NCBI GenBank assembly: GCA_016787295.1
Contig: JAEUUX010000249.1
Span: 1 to 40,550, forward strand
Direction: 5' to 3'
Source of the DNA: Chitinophagales bacterium
Lineage (GTDB): Bacteria > Bacteroidota > Bacteroidia > Chitinophagales > UBA2359
Length of the DNA stretch: 40,550 nt
The stretch's first letter is position 1, and each line of letters opens with the position of its first letter. The translations under genes were made by a program, and so were the position numbers. Under the pieces are notes generated by a model that searched no databases, was not told the DNA's origin, and saw only the letters and a program-made list of their open reading frames with translations. Shown here piece after piece: positions 1 through 8,243 of this stretch.

Positions 1-25
1 CAGGCTAAGAAATAAGGGCATAAAC

Positions 26-62
26 AAACCCATCGGATGTTATAGCGACATCCGATGGGTTT
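26..62. repeat. Intergenic hairpin (ACCC...GGGT family)
   Basis: A perfect 15-bp inverted repeat (arms 26-40 and 48-62) with a 7-nt loop. It begins AAACCC and ends GGGTTT, as do the hairpins at 97-129 and 13390-13428, so it is probably one member of a dispersed intergenic hairpin family. It could also serve as a terminator for a gene left of the window. The T-run after it on the plus strand is short. Confidence 0.6.
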
Positions 63-95
63 TGTTGTGTATGTATGGTGACATGATTGATTGAA

Positions 96-150
96 AAACC
101 CTTCGGAAGTTTTGAACCTCCGAAGGGTTAAATTTTAATATAGACAAGTG
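96..150. repeat. 55-bp direct repeat, left copy, with hairpin
   Basis: The segment is repeated at 495-549, and the two copies bracket the 21-bp tandem array. The first 33 bases fold into a hairpin with an 11-bp perfect stem (AACCCTTCGGA / TCCGAAGGGTT). The rest is an AT-rich tail ending TATAGACAAGTG that is the same in both copies. Confidence 0.8.
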
Positions 151-181
151 TATTTCGGCAAAAACCCAATGGATTTCGACA

Positions 182-491
182 ATTGTTCCCTTACAATGTG
201 TCATTGTTCCCTTACAATGCGTCATTGTTCCCTTACAATGTATCATTGTTCCCTTACAATGCGTCATTGTTCCCTTACAATGCGTCATTGTTCCCTTACA
301 ATGTATCATTGTCACCTTACAATGTATCATTGTTCCCTTACAATGCGTTATTGTTCCCTTACAATGCGTCATTGTTCCCTTACAATGTGTCATTGTTCCC
401 TTACAATGCGTCATTGTTGCCTTACAATGCGTCATTGTTCCCTTACAATGCGTCATTGTTCCCTTACAATGCGTAATTGTTCCCTTACAAT
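182..491. repeat. Tandem array, 15 units of 21 bp
   Basis: Units start at 182 and every 21 bp to 476. Each unit is ATTGT-N6-ACAAT plus a 5-bp linker. The two 5-bp arms are identical in all 15 units. Variation is confined to the 6-bp centre (mostly TCCCTT; CACCTT at unit 308 and TGCCTT at unit 413) and to the linker (GCGTC, GTGTC, GTATC, GCGTT, GCGTA). Because 21 is divisible by three and the unit has no stop, both strands stay open and give heptapeptide-repeat reading frames that are very unlikely to be genes. The period equals two helical turns, so all dyads face the same side of the DNA. A protein-binding array or a simple VNTR both fit. Confidence 0.95.
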
Positions 492-494
492 GCC

Positions 495-549
495 AAACCC
501 TTCGAAGGTTTCGAACCTCCGAAGGGTTAAATTTTAATATAGACAAGTG
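495..549. repeat. 55-bp direct repeat, right copy, with hairpin
   Basis: Second copy of the segment at 96-150. Its first half differs from the left copy by a few bases but still folds: a 9-bp outer stem (AACCCTTCG / CGAAGGGTT), one mismatch, and a 5-bp inner stem (AGGTT / AACCT). The tail is identical to that of the left copy. From 550 to 700 I see nothing but a weak CCCC-AACGG-AGTGAAG remnant near 596 that resembles short repeats at 20120-20200. Confidence 0.75.
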
Positions 550-701
550 GATTTAGACAAAAAGAAAATGATAACACAATAATTCAACACAAGACCCCAA
601 CGGAGTGAAGTTATTCAAAACGACACATCATAAAACCCTTTCAGGCTTATTTGATTTTTCATGTGTACCAATGACTTTTACACTCACCACCACCATATTA
701 C

Positions 702-749
702 AAAACGTGCGGGCATTGGAGTAAAACTTCTCCAATGCCCGCACGTTTT
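702..749. terminator. Bidirectional intrinsic terminator
   Basis: A 20-bp perfect inverted repeat (702-721 and 730-749) with an 8-nt loop, AAAA on the left and TTTT on the right. It lies about 115 nt past the stop of the minus-strand kinase gene, which it probably terminates. Confidence 0.85.
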
Positions 750-865
750 TGCAGCTTAAAAACCGATATGTAATTGTGGGTTTAGCGGCTGTCTTCCAAT
801 GTTTTTAGGACGGTTTGTCGATGGTATTCATTGGAATAACTATTGAACAAAGCCTCTATCAAATG

Positions 866-1507
866 TTAACGATGAAAATCGGAAAGTTCGGCAGCTACCA
901 ACTCGATAACCTTTTGTAAATCGGCGGGATTATCGGCATAGTTCAAATTGTCTATATCCAATATAAGCAATTTGCCAGCCTCGTAATTGTTAATCCAAGT
1001 TTCGTAGTAGTTATTTAGGTTTTCTAAGTAATCGGGACGAATATTGGACTCGAAGTTGCGTCCGCGTCGTCGGATTTGTTGCAACAAAGTAGGAATAGAA
1101 GCCCGCAAATAGATGAGCAAATCGGGCGGATCGAGCAACGAACTAATGCTTTTGAACAAAGTGGTATAGTTCTCAAAATCGCGCGGAGTCATCAAACCCA
1201 TTTCATACAAATTGGGGGCAAAAATGTTGGCATCTTCGTAGATAGTGCGGTCTTGGATAACAGTGCGGTCGCCTTGCTGAATCTGTTTCACTTGTGCAAA
1301 ACGGCTGTTCAAGAAATAGATTTGCAGGTTAAACGACCAACGTTTCATGTCTTCGTAAAAGTCGTCTAAATACGGATTGTGGTCTACATCTTCATAGAAA
1401 ATATGCCAACCAAAATGCTGACCCAATTGAGTGGTGAGGGTAGTTTTGCCTGCACCAATGTTGCCGGCAATGGCAATGTGGCGGAGTTGCTTTTTGTTTG
1501 TTTCCAC
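866..1507 (-). CDS. Deoxynucleoside kinase
   Basis: Phosphorylates deoxynucleosides (dAdo/dGuo-type salvage) with ATP in the cytosol. The 213-residue length is typical of the bacterial dNK family. Visible motifs are the P-loop GNIGAGKTT at residues 15-23, an E-D pair at 39-40, the DRT-x2-ED substrate motif at 86-92, and an arginine-rich LID (RRRGRNFE, 146-153). The start ATG directly precedes a short polar leader before the P-loop strand. The gene stands alone on the minus strand, 94 nt downstream of the PD-(D/E)XK gene and followed by a strong terminator. Substrate preference (dAdo, dGuo or dCyd) cannot be read from the sequence. Confidence 0.92.
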   Translation of the reverse strand: METNKKQLRHIAIAGNIGAGKTTLTTQLGQHFGWHIFYEDVDHNPYLDDFYEDMKRWSFNLQIYFLNSRFAQVKQIQQGDRTVIQDRTIYEDANIFAPNLYEMGLMTPRDFENYTTLFKSISSLLDPPDLLIYLRASIPTLLQQIRRRGRNFESNIRPDYLENLNNYYETWINNYEAGKLLILDIDNLNYADNPADLQKVIELVAAELSDFHR

Positions 1508-1601
1508 TATATATTTTTATGGGGGTGAATGGCGACGTAAAAGCTTAGGTTTGGTAACAGAAGGGTAATGAATGGCTTAGATAAAAGGCAAGGAATGCTG
1601 T

Positions 1602-2432
1602 TTATTTTTTTGAAAGTAACTTTTTGAGTTCTTCGATTTCTTTGTCCTTTTGTTGCAGCTCTTGTTTATACTTTTGAATTTGAGAATCTAAATTTTGCAA
1701 TTCTGATTCTATTTCGTCTTCTATGTCCATTTGTCTGCGCATTTTTTCGTCAGCAATCGCTCGTGTCAAGCGTTGCATGATTTTGTTTAACAAAGGTGTT
1801 TCGTGCAAACCTTGATAATCCAAGATGTGTTCATTGACCGTTTTGTAGCGCTGATTAAAGATGTCTAAGGTCAGTTCTACCTTATTTTTTGCGTTAGGAG
1901 TCAACAACGGAATTTGGATAGTATAGCTCTCATGATTAAGCAAACGGACAAATTGGTCGCGGGGTTCATAAGGCAATCTTTCACCTGTTATTGCATTAAT
2001 GAAACAGTTTTTAACTTGCATAATAGCTACAGGTACATCGTCTAATTTAAAACCTAAGAGATAAATCGTAATAATCTCCAATGGTTTTTTCACCTCAATA
2101 CCATTTTCTATTACTACGTCTTCGCGCTGATAGTTTTCGCCCAAATAACGTCTAAACCGCATGATATTGGTACTTCGTTTGGATTTTTGTAGTTCTATCA
2201 GTGCTTTTTTCGTGCTTCCGTCTGGTTCTTGGAACACCGCAACAAAGTCCAAACGGTAGATATTGATAGCAGTTTTTTCAGCGATACTATACTCCATCGC
2301 AATTTCTTGTGGTTTGACACTCAAAGAAACGATTTCTGTGTTTAGTATCAAAGACAATAGTTCTCGAGCAATATCCAAATCTTCCATTAGATATTTGAAA
2401 ACTGTGTCGTAAATAGGATTAGCTATTAGCAT
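1602..2432 (-). CDS. Rpn/PDDEXK_2-family nuclease-like protein
   Basis: A 276-residue protein of the PD-(D/E)XK nuclease-family 'transposase' group (PDDEXK_2, Rpn-like), which includes recombination-promoting nucleases and many stand-alone genes of unknown job. The N-terminus (NPIYDTVFKYLMEDLDIARELL) and the core signature D62...E80-L-Q-K are characteristic. Residues ~225-276 form a charged heptad-rich coiled coil, a common tail in this family. No inverted repeats or target duplications flank it, so it is not annotated as an insertion sequence. It is 48 nt downstream of the outer-membrane barrel gene and may be cotranscribed with it by chance. Confidence 0.85.
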   Translation of the reverse strand: MLIANPIYDTVFKYLMEDLDIARELLSLILNTEIVSLSVKPQEIAMEYSIAEKTAINIYRLDFVAVFQEPDGSTKKALIELQKSKRSTNIMRFRRYLGENYQREDVVIENGIEVKKPLEIITIYLLGFKLDDVPVAIMQVKNCFINAITGERLPYEPRDQFVRLLNHESYTIQIPLLTPNAKNKVELTLDIFNQRYKTVNEHILDYQGLHETPLLNKIMQRLTRAIADEKMRRQMDIEDEIESELQNLDSQIQKYKQELQQKDKEIEELKKLLSKK

Positions 2433-2480
2433 TGTGAGATGTTTTTGAGATGATAAAGGTGTATGAAATTAGCCGTATGT

Positions 2481-4130
2481 TTAGAATCGCAACAGTATGC
2501 CACCCAGAAAGTTGATTTTATAAGTTGGATAAGCATAGAACAAGCCGTTATTGCGGTTCAGCAGGTTGTTGCCATTGGCAAAAACGGCGATATGTTGCTG
2601 AATTTGGTATTTAGCTGCCAAATTTAGGTCAATAACAGCGGGTAATGTTGTACTATTTCCTGACGCAAGTAGCGCTTTCATGCCTTGGTACACAAATATT
2701 TCTGTTCCTAACGAAAGCCGCTCGATGGGCAAGAAGTGCAGGCTTAAGCTACTTTGCAAAGTGGGCAAATGCCATGCAGCGGTTTCGTTGGTAGTGGTAT
2801 ATTTTTGGAAAGTGGTTTGTAGGTTGCAATGCACTTTTTTCATAATATCATAACTCAACTCCAACTGTGCGCCAAGTGCTTTAACTGTATCATAAACTGC
2901 CACAAAACGTTCGACCGTTGTGTGGGTGTTGACAAAAAGTGCTTGTTGTTGTCCAATTCGCTGAAAACCTTCGAGGCGAACACCCAAACGTTCGCTTTTT
3001 GCTTGTACACCCACTATGCGTGCTTCGTTAAGCGTGTTGTGCAGCGAAATATTGTTGTCGATAAAAGGATTTTGGCGAGCAAAAGTATGATAGTCGTTGT
3101 CGGTGATGGTTTTGTTCCAACGTCCATACAAAGAAAATTTGTCGGAAATGTTGCCTATCAGCTCAATATAAGGAAAAGCCCTAAAATTTTTCTCGCTCAC
3201 CAAAGCACTTGCTCCAATGGTGAATTTACCAAAATCGGCAACATAGCTAAAAGTTGGCGTGCTGTTGACCGCAAAATCGCTGGGACTTTCGGTGTTGTAT
3301 TTTGAAAAACCTATTTGATTTTTCCATGCCAACATGATATTGTCACCAATACCTTTGCTTATGTCTAAACGGGTATTGATACTATTTTCGTGTAAACTTT
3401 GTAGGTTTCTGGTGTTCAAAAAATCTATGCCTATCCAATAATCTACTTGTGCTTCGTTGGCGCTCGAATTGCTTAAATTAACGCCTGCTCCAATGTTTTG
3501 ATAACGTTGCTCGATGTCGGCGGCATTGATTTCGAGGGTTGTATCGGCATGGTCATAGCCATAATAATATAGATGATGCTGGCGGTAATCGACGTTCATG
3601 CCCAAAGTTGCTGCGCCCAAAAAAGCTTTGCCATAGACTTTGGCTCCCAAACGGCGCATATCCTGAAAATCGATATTGCCGCGCGAACTGTTGTAAAAGG
3701 CATCGGCACCAATACTAAAACGCTCCGATTTGCCATTACTCGCGCTCACATCAATCAAGGGCGTAACTAAGTTGCCAAAACCTCCGCGCAGCCAAAAATG
3801 GTAGTTCGATTCGCTATCTGTAGCAGGTTTTTTGTTTTTTGAATCGTCATATTTGAGCGGTTTCAGGGCGGGTGGGTCATAGCTGATATTCATCAAGCGC
3901 GTAGGCACATAATAGTCCTTAAAAGAAGGCTTGTTTTTTTGAAGCTCTTCATACGAAGGTAAATCGGGAGAAAAACTGACTTTTATGGCATCGGCAAGTA
4001 CAGGTTCGTACACTTTCACAACGTCAAAACTTTCGGGTGTGACATTGCCATTGCCGCCATCTGTTTGGGCAAAAAGTCCCACCGAACAACAGCAGGCCGC
4101 GATGATTAGAACGCAAAAACGCATATACAT
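2481..4130 (-). CDS. Outer-membrane beta-barrel protein (plugless TonB-receptor-like)
   Basis: About 549 residues from the chosen ATG at 4130, which gives a clean signal peptide (MYMRFCVLIIAACCCSVGLFAQ). An in-frame start upstream at 4202 would add 24 residues ahead of it and is unlikely. After a proline-rich periplasmic stretch (VVKVYEPVLADAIKVSFSP) comes a long series of alternating-hydrophobic strands with aromatic girdles, ending in a C-terminal aromatic-rich strand (FLGGILLRF) as expected for a BamA substrate. No plug domain or TonB box is evident. Similar Bacteroidota proteins are labelled TonB-dependent-receptor-like with unknown substrate. A TACCTTTG promoter sits ~110 nt upstream. 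Confidence 0.75.
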   Translation of the reverse strand: MYMRFCVLIIAACCCSVGLFAQTDGGNGNVTPESFDVVKVYEPVLADAIKVSFSPDLPSYEELQKNKPSFKDYYVPTRLMNISYDPPALKPLKYDDSKNKKPATDSESNYHFWLRGGFGNLVTPLIDVSASNGKSERFSIGADAFYNSSRGNIDFQDMRRLGAKVYGKAFLGAATLGMNVDYRQHHLYYYGYDHADTTLEINAADIEQRYQNIGAGVNLSNSSANEAQVDYWIGIDFLNTRNLQSLHENSINTRLDISKGIGDNIMLAWKNQIGFSKYNTESPSDFAVNSTPTFSYVADFGKFTIGASALVSEKNFRAFPYIELIGNISDKFSLYGRWNKTITDNDYHTFARQNPFIDNNISLHNTLNEARIVGVQAKSERLGVRLEGFQRIGQQQALFVNTHTTVERFVAVYDTVKALGAQLELSYDIMKKVHCNLQTTFQKYTTTNETAAWHLPTLQSSLSLHFLPIERLSLGTEIFVYQGMKALLASGNSTTLPAVIDLNLAAKYQIQQHIAVFANGNNLLNRNNGLFYAYPTYKINFLGGILLRF

Positions 4131-4240
4131 AGTAGAAATTTTGGGGATTAGGGACGGTCTGCCACAACAAAAGCAGACATTCAGCAAAAAAATAACCAAC
4201 AAACGTAGAGATTACCCTTGCTACATGGCTTATTTGTCTG

Positions 4241-4269
4241 CAAAGGTACAATTTTTTGTGGAATGTCAA
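4241..4269 (-). promoter_or_regulatory. Bacteroidota promoter for the barrel gene
   Basis: On the minus strand TTG (4269-4267), an 18-bp spacer and TACCTTTG (4248-4241) match the Bacteroidota TTTG-N19-TAnnTTTG consensus closely. The leader to the ATG at 4130 would be ~100 nt. Confidence 0.7.
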
Positions 4270-4396
4270 GCATTTTTTTTATTTTATAGCGAATGTTCGT
4301 ACTGGAAGCTCTTGAAATAAGGACATTTTGTAGGAAACTCATTGTGTCAAAGTTTAGAATTTTTGTACAAACCACCGCCATATAGCAAAAAAGTGG

Positions 4397-4404
4397 TATC
4401 TTTG
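4397..4404 (+). promoter_or_regulatory. -7 box (TATCTTTG) for the DUF262 gene
   Basis: A perfect TAnnTTTG element 31 nt before the ATG at 4436. No TTTG element lies at the right distance upstream, so the call rests on the -7 box and its position alone. Confidence 0.45.
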
Positions 4405-4435
4405 CCCCAAAAGAAGAAAAATTTAATTGAGCCTT

Positions 4436-6235
4436 ATGGAATTTATTTCAGAACAAAAGGTATTGAACGACCTTTTTGGCAACGACATCACCTATATCAT
4501 TCCACAATATCAACGTCCCTATTCGTGGGATTGTATTGGGAAAAGCGATAAAAACAACCAAATCAATGTCATTTGGCAAGATTTGATAGATTTTTATACA
4601 AGCAAAAATCCAAATATCTATTTTATGGGTGCTATGGTGATGATTGGCGATAGCAGTAACCGTATTTATGAAGTAATAGACGGACAACAACGCCTTACCA
4701 CTTTAACTTTGCTTTTTACGGCTATTAAATGCTTTTTGAAAGAAGTGTTGGAAAACAAACAATTGCCTCAAGAAGCACACCAAGAATTTACCACTTTTAT
4801 CAATGCTGCCTCCAATTATATCAACCAACTTGTTTTCAATGAAAAAAGAAACGGCTTGTATACTATTCCCGAAAAAAAGGTAAAAATCGAAAAAACAGTG
4901 GGATTTGATTACGATAGCGTACTAAAAACGGTATTGGAATGCGAAGATGCCTCACAAATTTCGCTGCAAAACACCAACGAAGAGCAAAAAGAAGTGACAG
5001 AACGCTACTTTAAAAACAGAAACTACTTTATCGAGCAACTGAAACAAACTTTTTTGGACAAAGGTGTTTTTACGAACGAAAAAGCTCAAGAGTTGGACAA
5101 ATTTTTCGAGTTTCTTAGAAATAAAGTAACAGTCATGCAAATTCGTGTACCGGGGTTTGAAGTTGCTTACCAAATTTTTGAGATTTTGAATAATCGTGGC
5201 TTGTCACTTTCCAACAAAGACTTGTTTCGGAATTTTTTAATTCGCAAATTTCATGAACTAAAATTGACAAATCCTTCTAAATACGCCGATTTGTTGCCCA
5301 CAGAAAAGTGGAGACATTTGGACGAAGCCTACGAATTTGATGCCGAATTTATTAGCCGTTATGTGGAAAGCAAAAACGGTAAAAACCAAAAGTATTCTGC
5401 CTATAACGACATCGAAGCTATCTACAACAAAAACTTTAAAGACTCTCCTACGCAAAGCAAAATAGAGGCTTTTTATGCCGACATTCAAAGCAATTTGGCT
5501 ATCTATACACAAATTATGGAGGCTGATTTTGCCAACAAACGCATGAAAAATACGGTCAGTTTTTTGCTCAAAGCAGGTAATTTGAGTTATACGCTCAACC
5601 TTTTATTGACGCTTTTTCGGCAAGAGAAAGACGAGGCGACAGCACTTCTTTTTTTGCAGACTTTTGAAAAATACATCTTGTATATGCTTTTGGGTAATGC
5701 CAAAAGGTTTAGCGCCAAACCCGTCTACCAAACCATTAATTTGCTGAATAAAGGTAAAACGGAATCTGCTCGGCAAGTGTTTGTATTGTCCGAAACAGAA
5801 ACAGAAGAGTTGTCAACATTGTTCAATGCTCCGATTAAAGACAACGATATTGCCAAAATTGTGTTGGCTCGCTATTATTATGCCATAGAAAACCAAAGCC
5901 AAGCGGACGTGGTGGAGCAACAGTTGGATTTTTCCAAAGCCACTTTGGAGCATATTATCCCACAATCACCCGAACCTGCTACCAATTGGCTGCGCGATTT
6001 TGGCGATGCTTTCCGCAAACAATATACTTATTTGTTGGGCAATATGACTTTGTTGACACACAAAATGAATGCAGCGAACAAAAACTATGATTTTGCAAAG
6101 AAAAAAACTATTTATGCACAAACCAAACTGCCGCTAACCAATGAACTTGCTCATTTGTCTCAAATTGATGAGAATTTCATCAAAGAAAGGCATCAAAAGA
6201 TAGTTGCAGGTATTTTGGGGGATTTGAAAGGATAG
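4436..6235 (+). CDS. DUF262/DUF1524 protein, GmrSD-like restriction factor
   Basis: A 599-residue protein with both halves of the GmrSD architecture. The N-terminal DUF262 (ParB/Srx-like NTPase) has IPQYQRPYSWD at 22-32 and DGQQRLTTL at 82-90. The C-terminal DUF1524 HNH nuclease has LEHIIPQ with its histidine near 506 and GNMTLL...N...FAKKK near 535-555. Characterised relatives are type IV restriction enzymes that cut modified (for example glucosyl-hydroxymethyl-cytosine) phage DNA. The ATG at 4436 is preferred to an in-frame TTG at 4427 because family members begin with a similar MxFIxEQxVL stretch. It stands alone, with no methylase or other defence gene beside it. Confidence 0.88.
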   Translation: MEFISEQKVLNDLFGNDITYIIPQYQRPYSWDCIGKSDKNNQINVIWQDLIDFYTSKNPNIYFMGAMVMIGDSSNRIYEVIDGQQRLTTLTLLFTAIKCFLKEVLENKQLPQEAHQEFTTFINAASNYINQLVFNEKRNGLYTIPEKKVKIEKTVGFDYDSVLKTVLECEDASQISLQNTNEEQKEVTERYFKNRNYFIEQLKQTFLDKGVFTNEKAQELDKFFEFLRNKVTVMQIRVPGFEVAYQIFEILNNRGLSLSNKDLFRNFLIRKFHELKLTNPSKYADLLPTEKWRHLDEAYEFDAEFISRYVESKNGKNQKYSAYNDIEAIYNKNFKDSPTQSKIEAFYADIQSNLAIYTQIMEADFANKRMKNTVSFLLKAGNLSYTLNLLLTLFRQEKDEATALLFLQTFEKYILYMLLGNAKRFSAKPVYQTINLLNKGKTESARQVFVLSETETEELSTLFNAPIKDNDIAKIVLARYYYAIENQSQADVVEQQLDFSKATLEHIIPQSPEPATNWLRDFGDAFRKQYTYLLGNMTLLTHKMNAANKNYDFAKKKTIYAQTKLPLTNELAHLSQIDENFIKERHQKIVAGILGDLKG

Positions 6236-6252
6236 TGTGTTCTCCCAAAACG

Positions 6253-6304
6253 AAAACATCTTGCTTGTCACGCTCTTGTTGAGCAACGACAAGCAAGATG
6301 TTTT
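6253..6304. terminator. Bidirectional terminator
   Basis: A 17-bp perfect inverted repeat (6253-6269 and 6288-6304) flanked by A and T runs, placed between the convergent DUF262 gene and the flavin oxidoreductase gene. Confidence 0.85.
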
Positions 6305-6337
6305 TTATGAAGTTGGTGGAATAGTTTTGGGATAATG

Positions 6338-7288
6338 TTAGAAACGAAAAGCATCTTGTTGTATCTCTTGTTGTGCCATGCGATATTCTTGCAAAATGTC
6401 GCTTATAATTTCGGCTGCGGGCTGCACACGGTCTAAAATGGCAGCTATTTGTCCGATTTCTAATTCACCGTCTTGCAAATTGCCTTCGAACATCCCCATT
6501 TTGGCTCTGCCTCTGCCCAATAGTTGTGCCAATTCTTCGGCATTTGCACCGCGACTTTCGGCTGCCGCCACTTGTTCATAAAAACCATTTTTGAGTAAAC
6601 GCACTGCCACCAATTTTTTCATTGCCAACATGGTGTCTCCTTCTTTGGCAGTGAGGAGTTTTTGTTTGAAATCGTCATGTGCAGAAGACTCTGCCGCCAC
6701 GACAAAGCGTGTTCCAATTTGCACACCCTCAGCACCCAGCACCATTGTTGCCAACATAGCACGTCCTGTGGCAATGCCACCTGCTGCAATCAAAGGAATT
6801 TGTATGGCTTTTCGGACGATAGGAATGAGGCACAAAGTCGTTGTTTCCTCACGTCCGTTGTGTCCGCCTGCCTCAAAACCTTCTGCTACCACTGCATCGA
6901 CACCTGCTGCTTCGGCTTTTTGGGCAAAAGCAGCGCTCGAAACCACATGTACCACCTTACAACCTGCATCTTGTAGGTGTTTTGTCCATGTTTTGGGATT
7001 GCCAGCGGAGGTAAAAACGATAGGCACACGATGACGAATAATGGTTTCGATGTGTTCCGAAATGCTAGGATACAACAAAGGCAAATTGACCGCAAAAGGA
7101 CGGTTGGTAGTTTTTTCGTATTGTTGTAGGTGGTATTCCAACACATCGGGATACATGGAACCTGCTCCGATGATGCCCAAGCCACCTGCTTGACTCACGG
7201 CTGCCGCCAATTTCCAGCCCGAACACCAAATCATGCCTGCCTGAATAATGGGATATTGGATATTAAATAGTTGTGTAATTCTGTTCAT
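6338..7288 (-). CDS. NAD(P)H-dependent flavin oxidoreductase (nitronate monooxygenase family)
   Basis: A 316-residue TIM-barrel FMN enzyme of the 2-nitropropane dioxygenase/nitronate monooxygenase group, which also includes FabK-type enoyl-ACP reductases. Motifs are the N-terminal YPIIQAGM (12-19), GFEAGGHNG (137-145; the histidine is the usual catalytic position), the phosphate-binding GGIATGRAM (170-178) and GAEGVQIGTRF (185-195). Substrate is not determinable: nitronate detoxification or fatty-acid synthesis are both possible. The gene ends next to a terminator and lies downstream of pyrH, from which a terminator separates it. Confidence 0.88.
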   Translation of the reverse strand: MNRITQLFNIQYPIIQAGMIWCSGWKLAAAVSQAGGLGIIGAGSMYPDVLEYHLQQYEKTTNRPFAVNLPLLYPSISEHIETIIRHRVPIVFTSAGNPKTWTKHLQDAGCKVVHVVSSAAFAQKAEAAGVDAVVAEGFEAGGHNGREETTTLCLIPIVRKAIQIPLIAAGGIATGRAMLATMVLGAEGVQIGTRFVVAAESSAHDDFKQKLLTAKEGDTMLAMKKLVAVRLLKNGFYEQVAAAESRGANAEELAQLLGRGRAKMGMFEGNLQDGELEIGQIAAILDRVQPAAEIISDILQEYRMAQQEIQQDAFRF

Positions 7289-7350
7289 GGTATTTGGGGA
7301 TAATTATTTTGTACGTTTGCCCAACAGTTTTTGTTGAATTAAAAACAAAA

Positions 7351-7373
7351 AGCCCTTGTTGTTGGCAAGGGCT
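7351..7373 (-). terminator. Terminator after pyrH
   Basis: AGCCCTTG / CAAGGGCT (8 bp, 7-nt loop), followed on the minus strand by TTTTTGTTTTT, 27 nt past the pyrH stop. Confidence 0.85.
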
Positions 7374-7399
7374 AATAATGTTTTGTTTTTCGATGTTTA

Positions 7400-8137
7400 T
7401 TATTCCGACACCAATGTACCAATATATTCGCCTTGTACGATGCGGCGCAAATTGCCTATTTTGTTCATGTCAAACACAATGATGGGAATATTGTTTTCTT
7501 TGCACAAAGTAAAAGCGGTCATGTCCATAACATTTAACTCCTTTTGAATGACCTCTGTGAAAGTAATTGTTTCGTATCGTTTAGCCGTAAGGTCTTTTTC
7601 GGGGTCGGCGGTATAAATGCCATCTACGCGCGTAGCTTTCAGAATAACGTCGGCATTGATTTCTACAGCTCGCAAAGCAGCAGCGGTATCGGTAGTAAAA
7701 TAGGGGTGTCCTGTGCCTGCACAAAAAATGACCACACGCCCTTTCTCTAAATGACGCACGGCACGACGCCGAATATATGACTCGGCAATTTTTTGCATTT
7801 CTATAGCAGATACCAAACGCGTATATAAACCCAATTTTTCTAAGGTATTTTGCAAGGCAACACCATTCATCACGGTGGCTAACATGCCCATATAGTCTCC
7901 CGAAGCACGGTCGATACCCAATTCGCCTGCGTCCATGCCACGAAAGATATTGCCGCCACCAATGACAATTGCCAACTCAACGCCATCGAGTTTGACAATG
8001 TCGCGAACTTGGAGGCAGTATTCCATGATGGTATCGGGAGAGATACCAAAATCTTGTTTTCCCATCAATGCCTCACCACTCAATTTGAGCAAAATGCGTT
8101 TGTATTTGGCAGTAGGAATGTTGTTTTCTATTTGCAT
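7400..8137 (-). CDS. pyrH: UMP kinase
   Basis: Converts UMP to UDP in pyrimidine nucleotide synthesis. It is a 245-residue bacterial-type hexameric UMP kinase of the amino-acid kinase fold. Signatures are [10 protein letters not shown] (17-26), IGGGNIFRG (59-67), and a C-terminal [12 protein letters not shown] segment typical of the family. It lies 106 nt downstream of tsf on the same strand, the usual tsf-pyrH order, but a terminator hairpin sits in the gap. The usual next gene, frr, does not follow. Confidence 0.97.
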   Translation of the reverse strand: MQIENNIPTAKYKRILLKLSGEALMGKQDFGISPDTIMEYCLQVRDIVKLDGVELAIVIGGGNIFRGMDAGELGIDRASGDYMGMLATVMNGVALQNTLEKLGLYTRLVSAIEMQKIAESYIRRRAVRHLEKGRVVIFCAGTGHPYFTTDTAAALRAVEINADVILKATRVDGIYTADPEKDLTAKRYETITFTEVIQKELNVMDMTAFTLCKENNIPIIVFDMNKIGNLRRIVQGEYIGTLVSE

Positions 8138-8192
8138 AAATAGCGATAAATGATTTTAGAAAGTAATCAAAAAAGGAAACATGGCACAAAAA

Positions 8193-8230
8193 ATAGGGCA
8201 AACAATAGGAAGTGCTATTGTTCGCCCTAT
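8193..8230 (-). terminator. Terminator after tsf
   Basis: A 16-bp stem with one mismatch (8193-8208 and 8215-8230), 6-nt loop, followed on the minus strand by TTTTTTG. It would limit readthrough from tsf into pyrH. Confidence 0.8.
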
Positions 8231-8243
8231 GACCCAGATAGGT

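Noticed and set aside
182-491. CRISPR array
   Set aside because: Linkers are 5 bp and almost invariant; there are no spacers, leader or cas genes.
40-546. Long open frames on both strands over the 21-bp array, encoding heptapeptide repeats
   Set aside because: The period is a multiple of three and the unit lacks stops, so open frames arise automatically on both strands. No promoter, signal or natural ends support a protein.
1602-2432. Insertion sequence (family name includes 'transposase')
   Set aside because: No inverted repeats or target duplication around the gene; Rpn/PDDEXK_2 proteins are mostly stand-alone.
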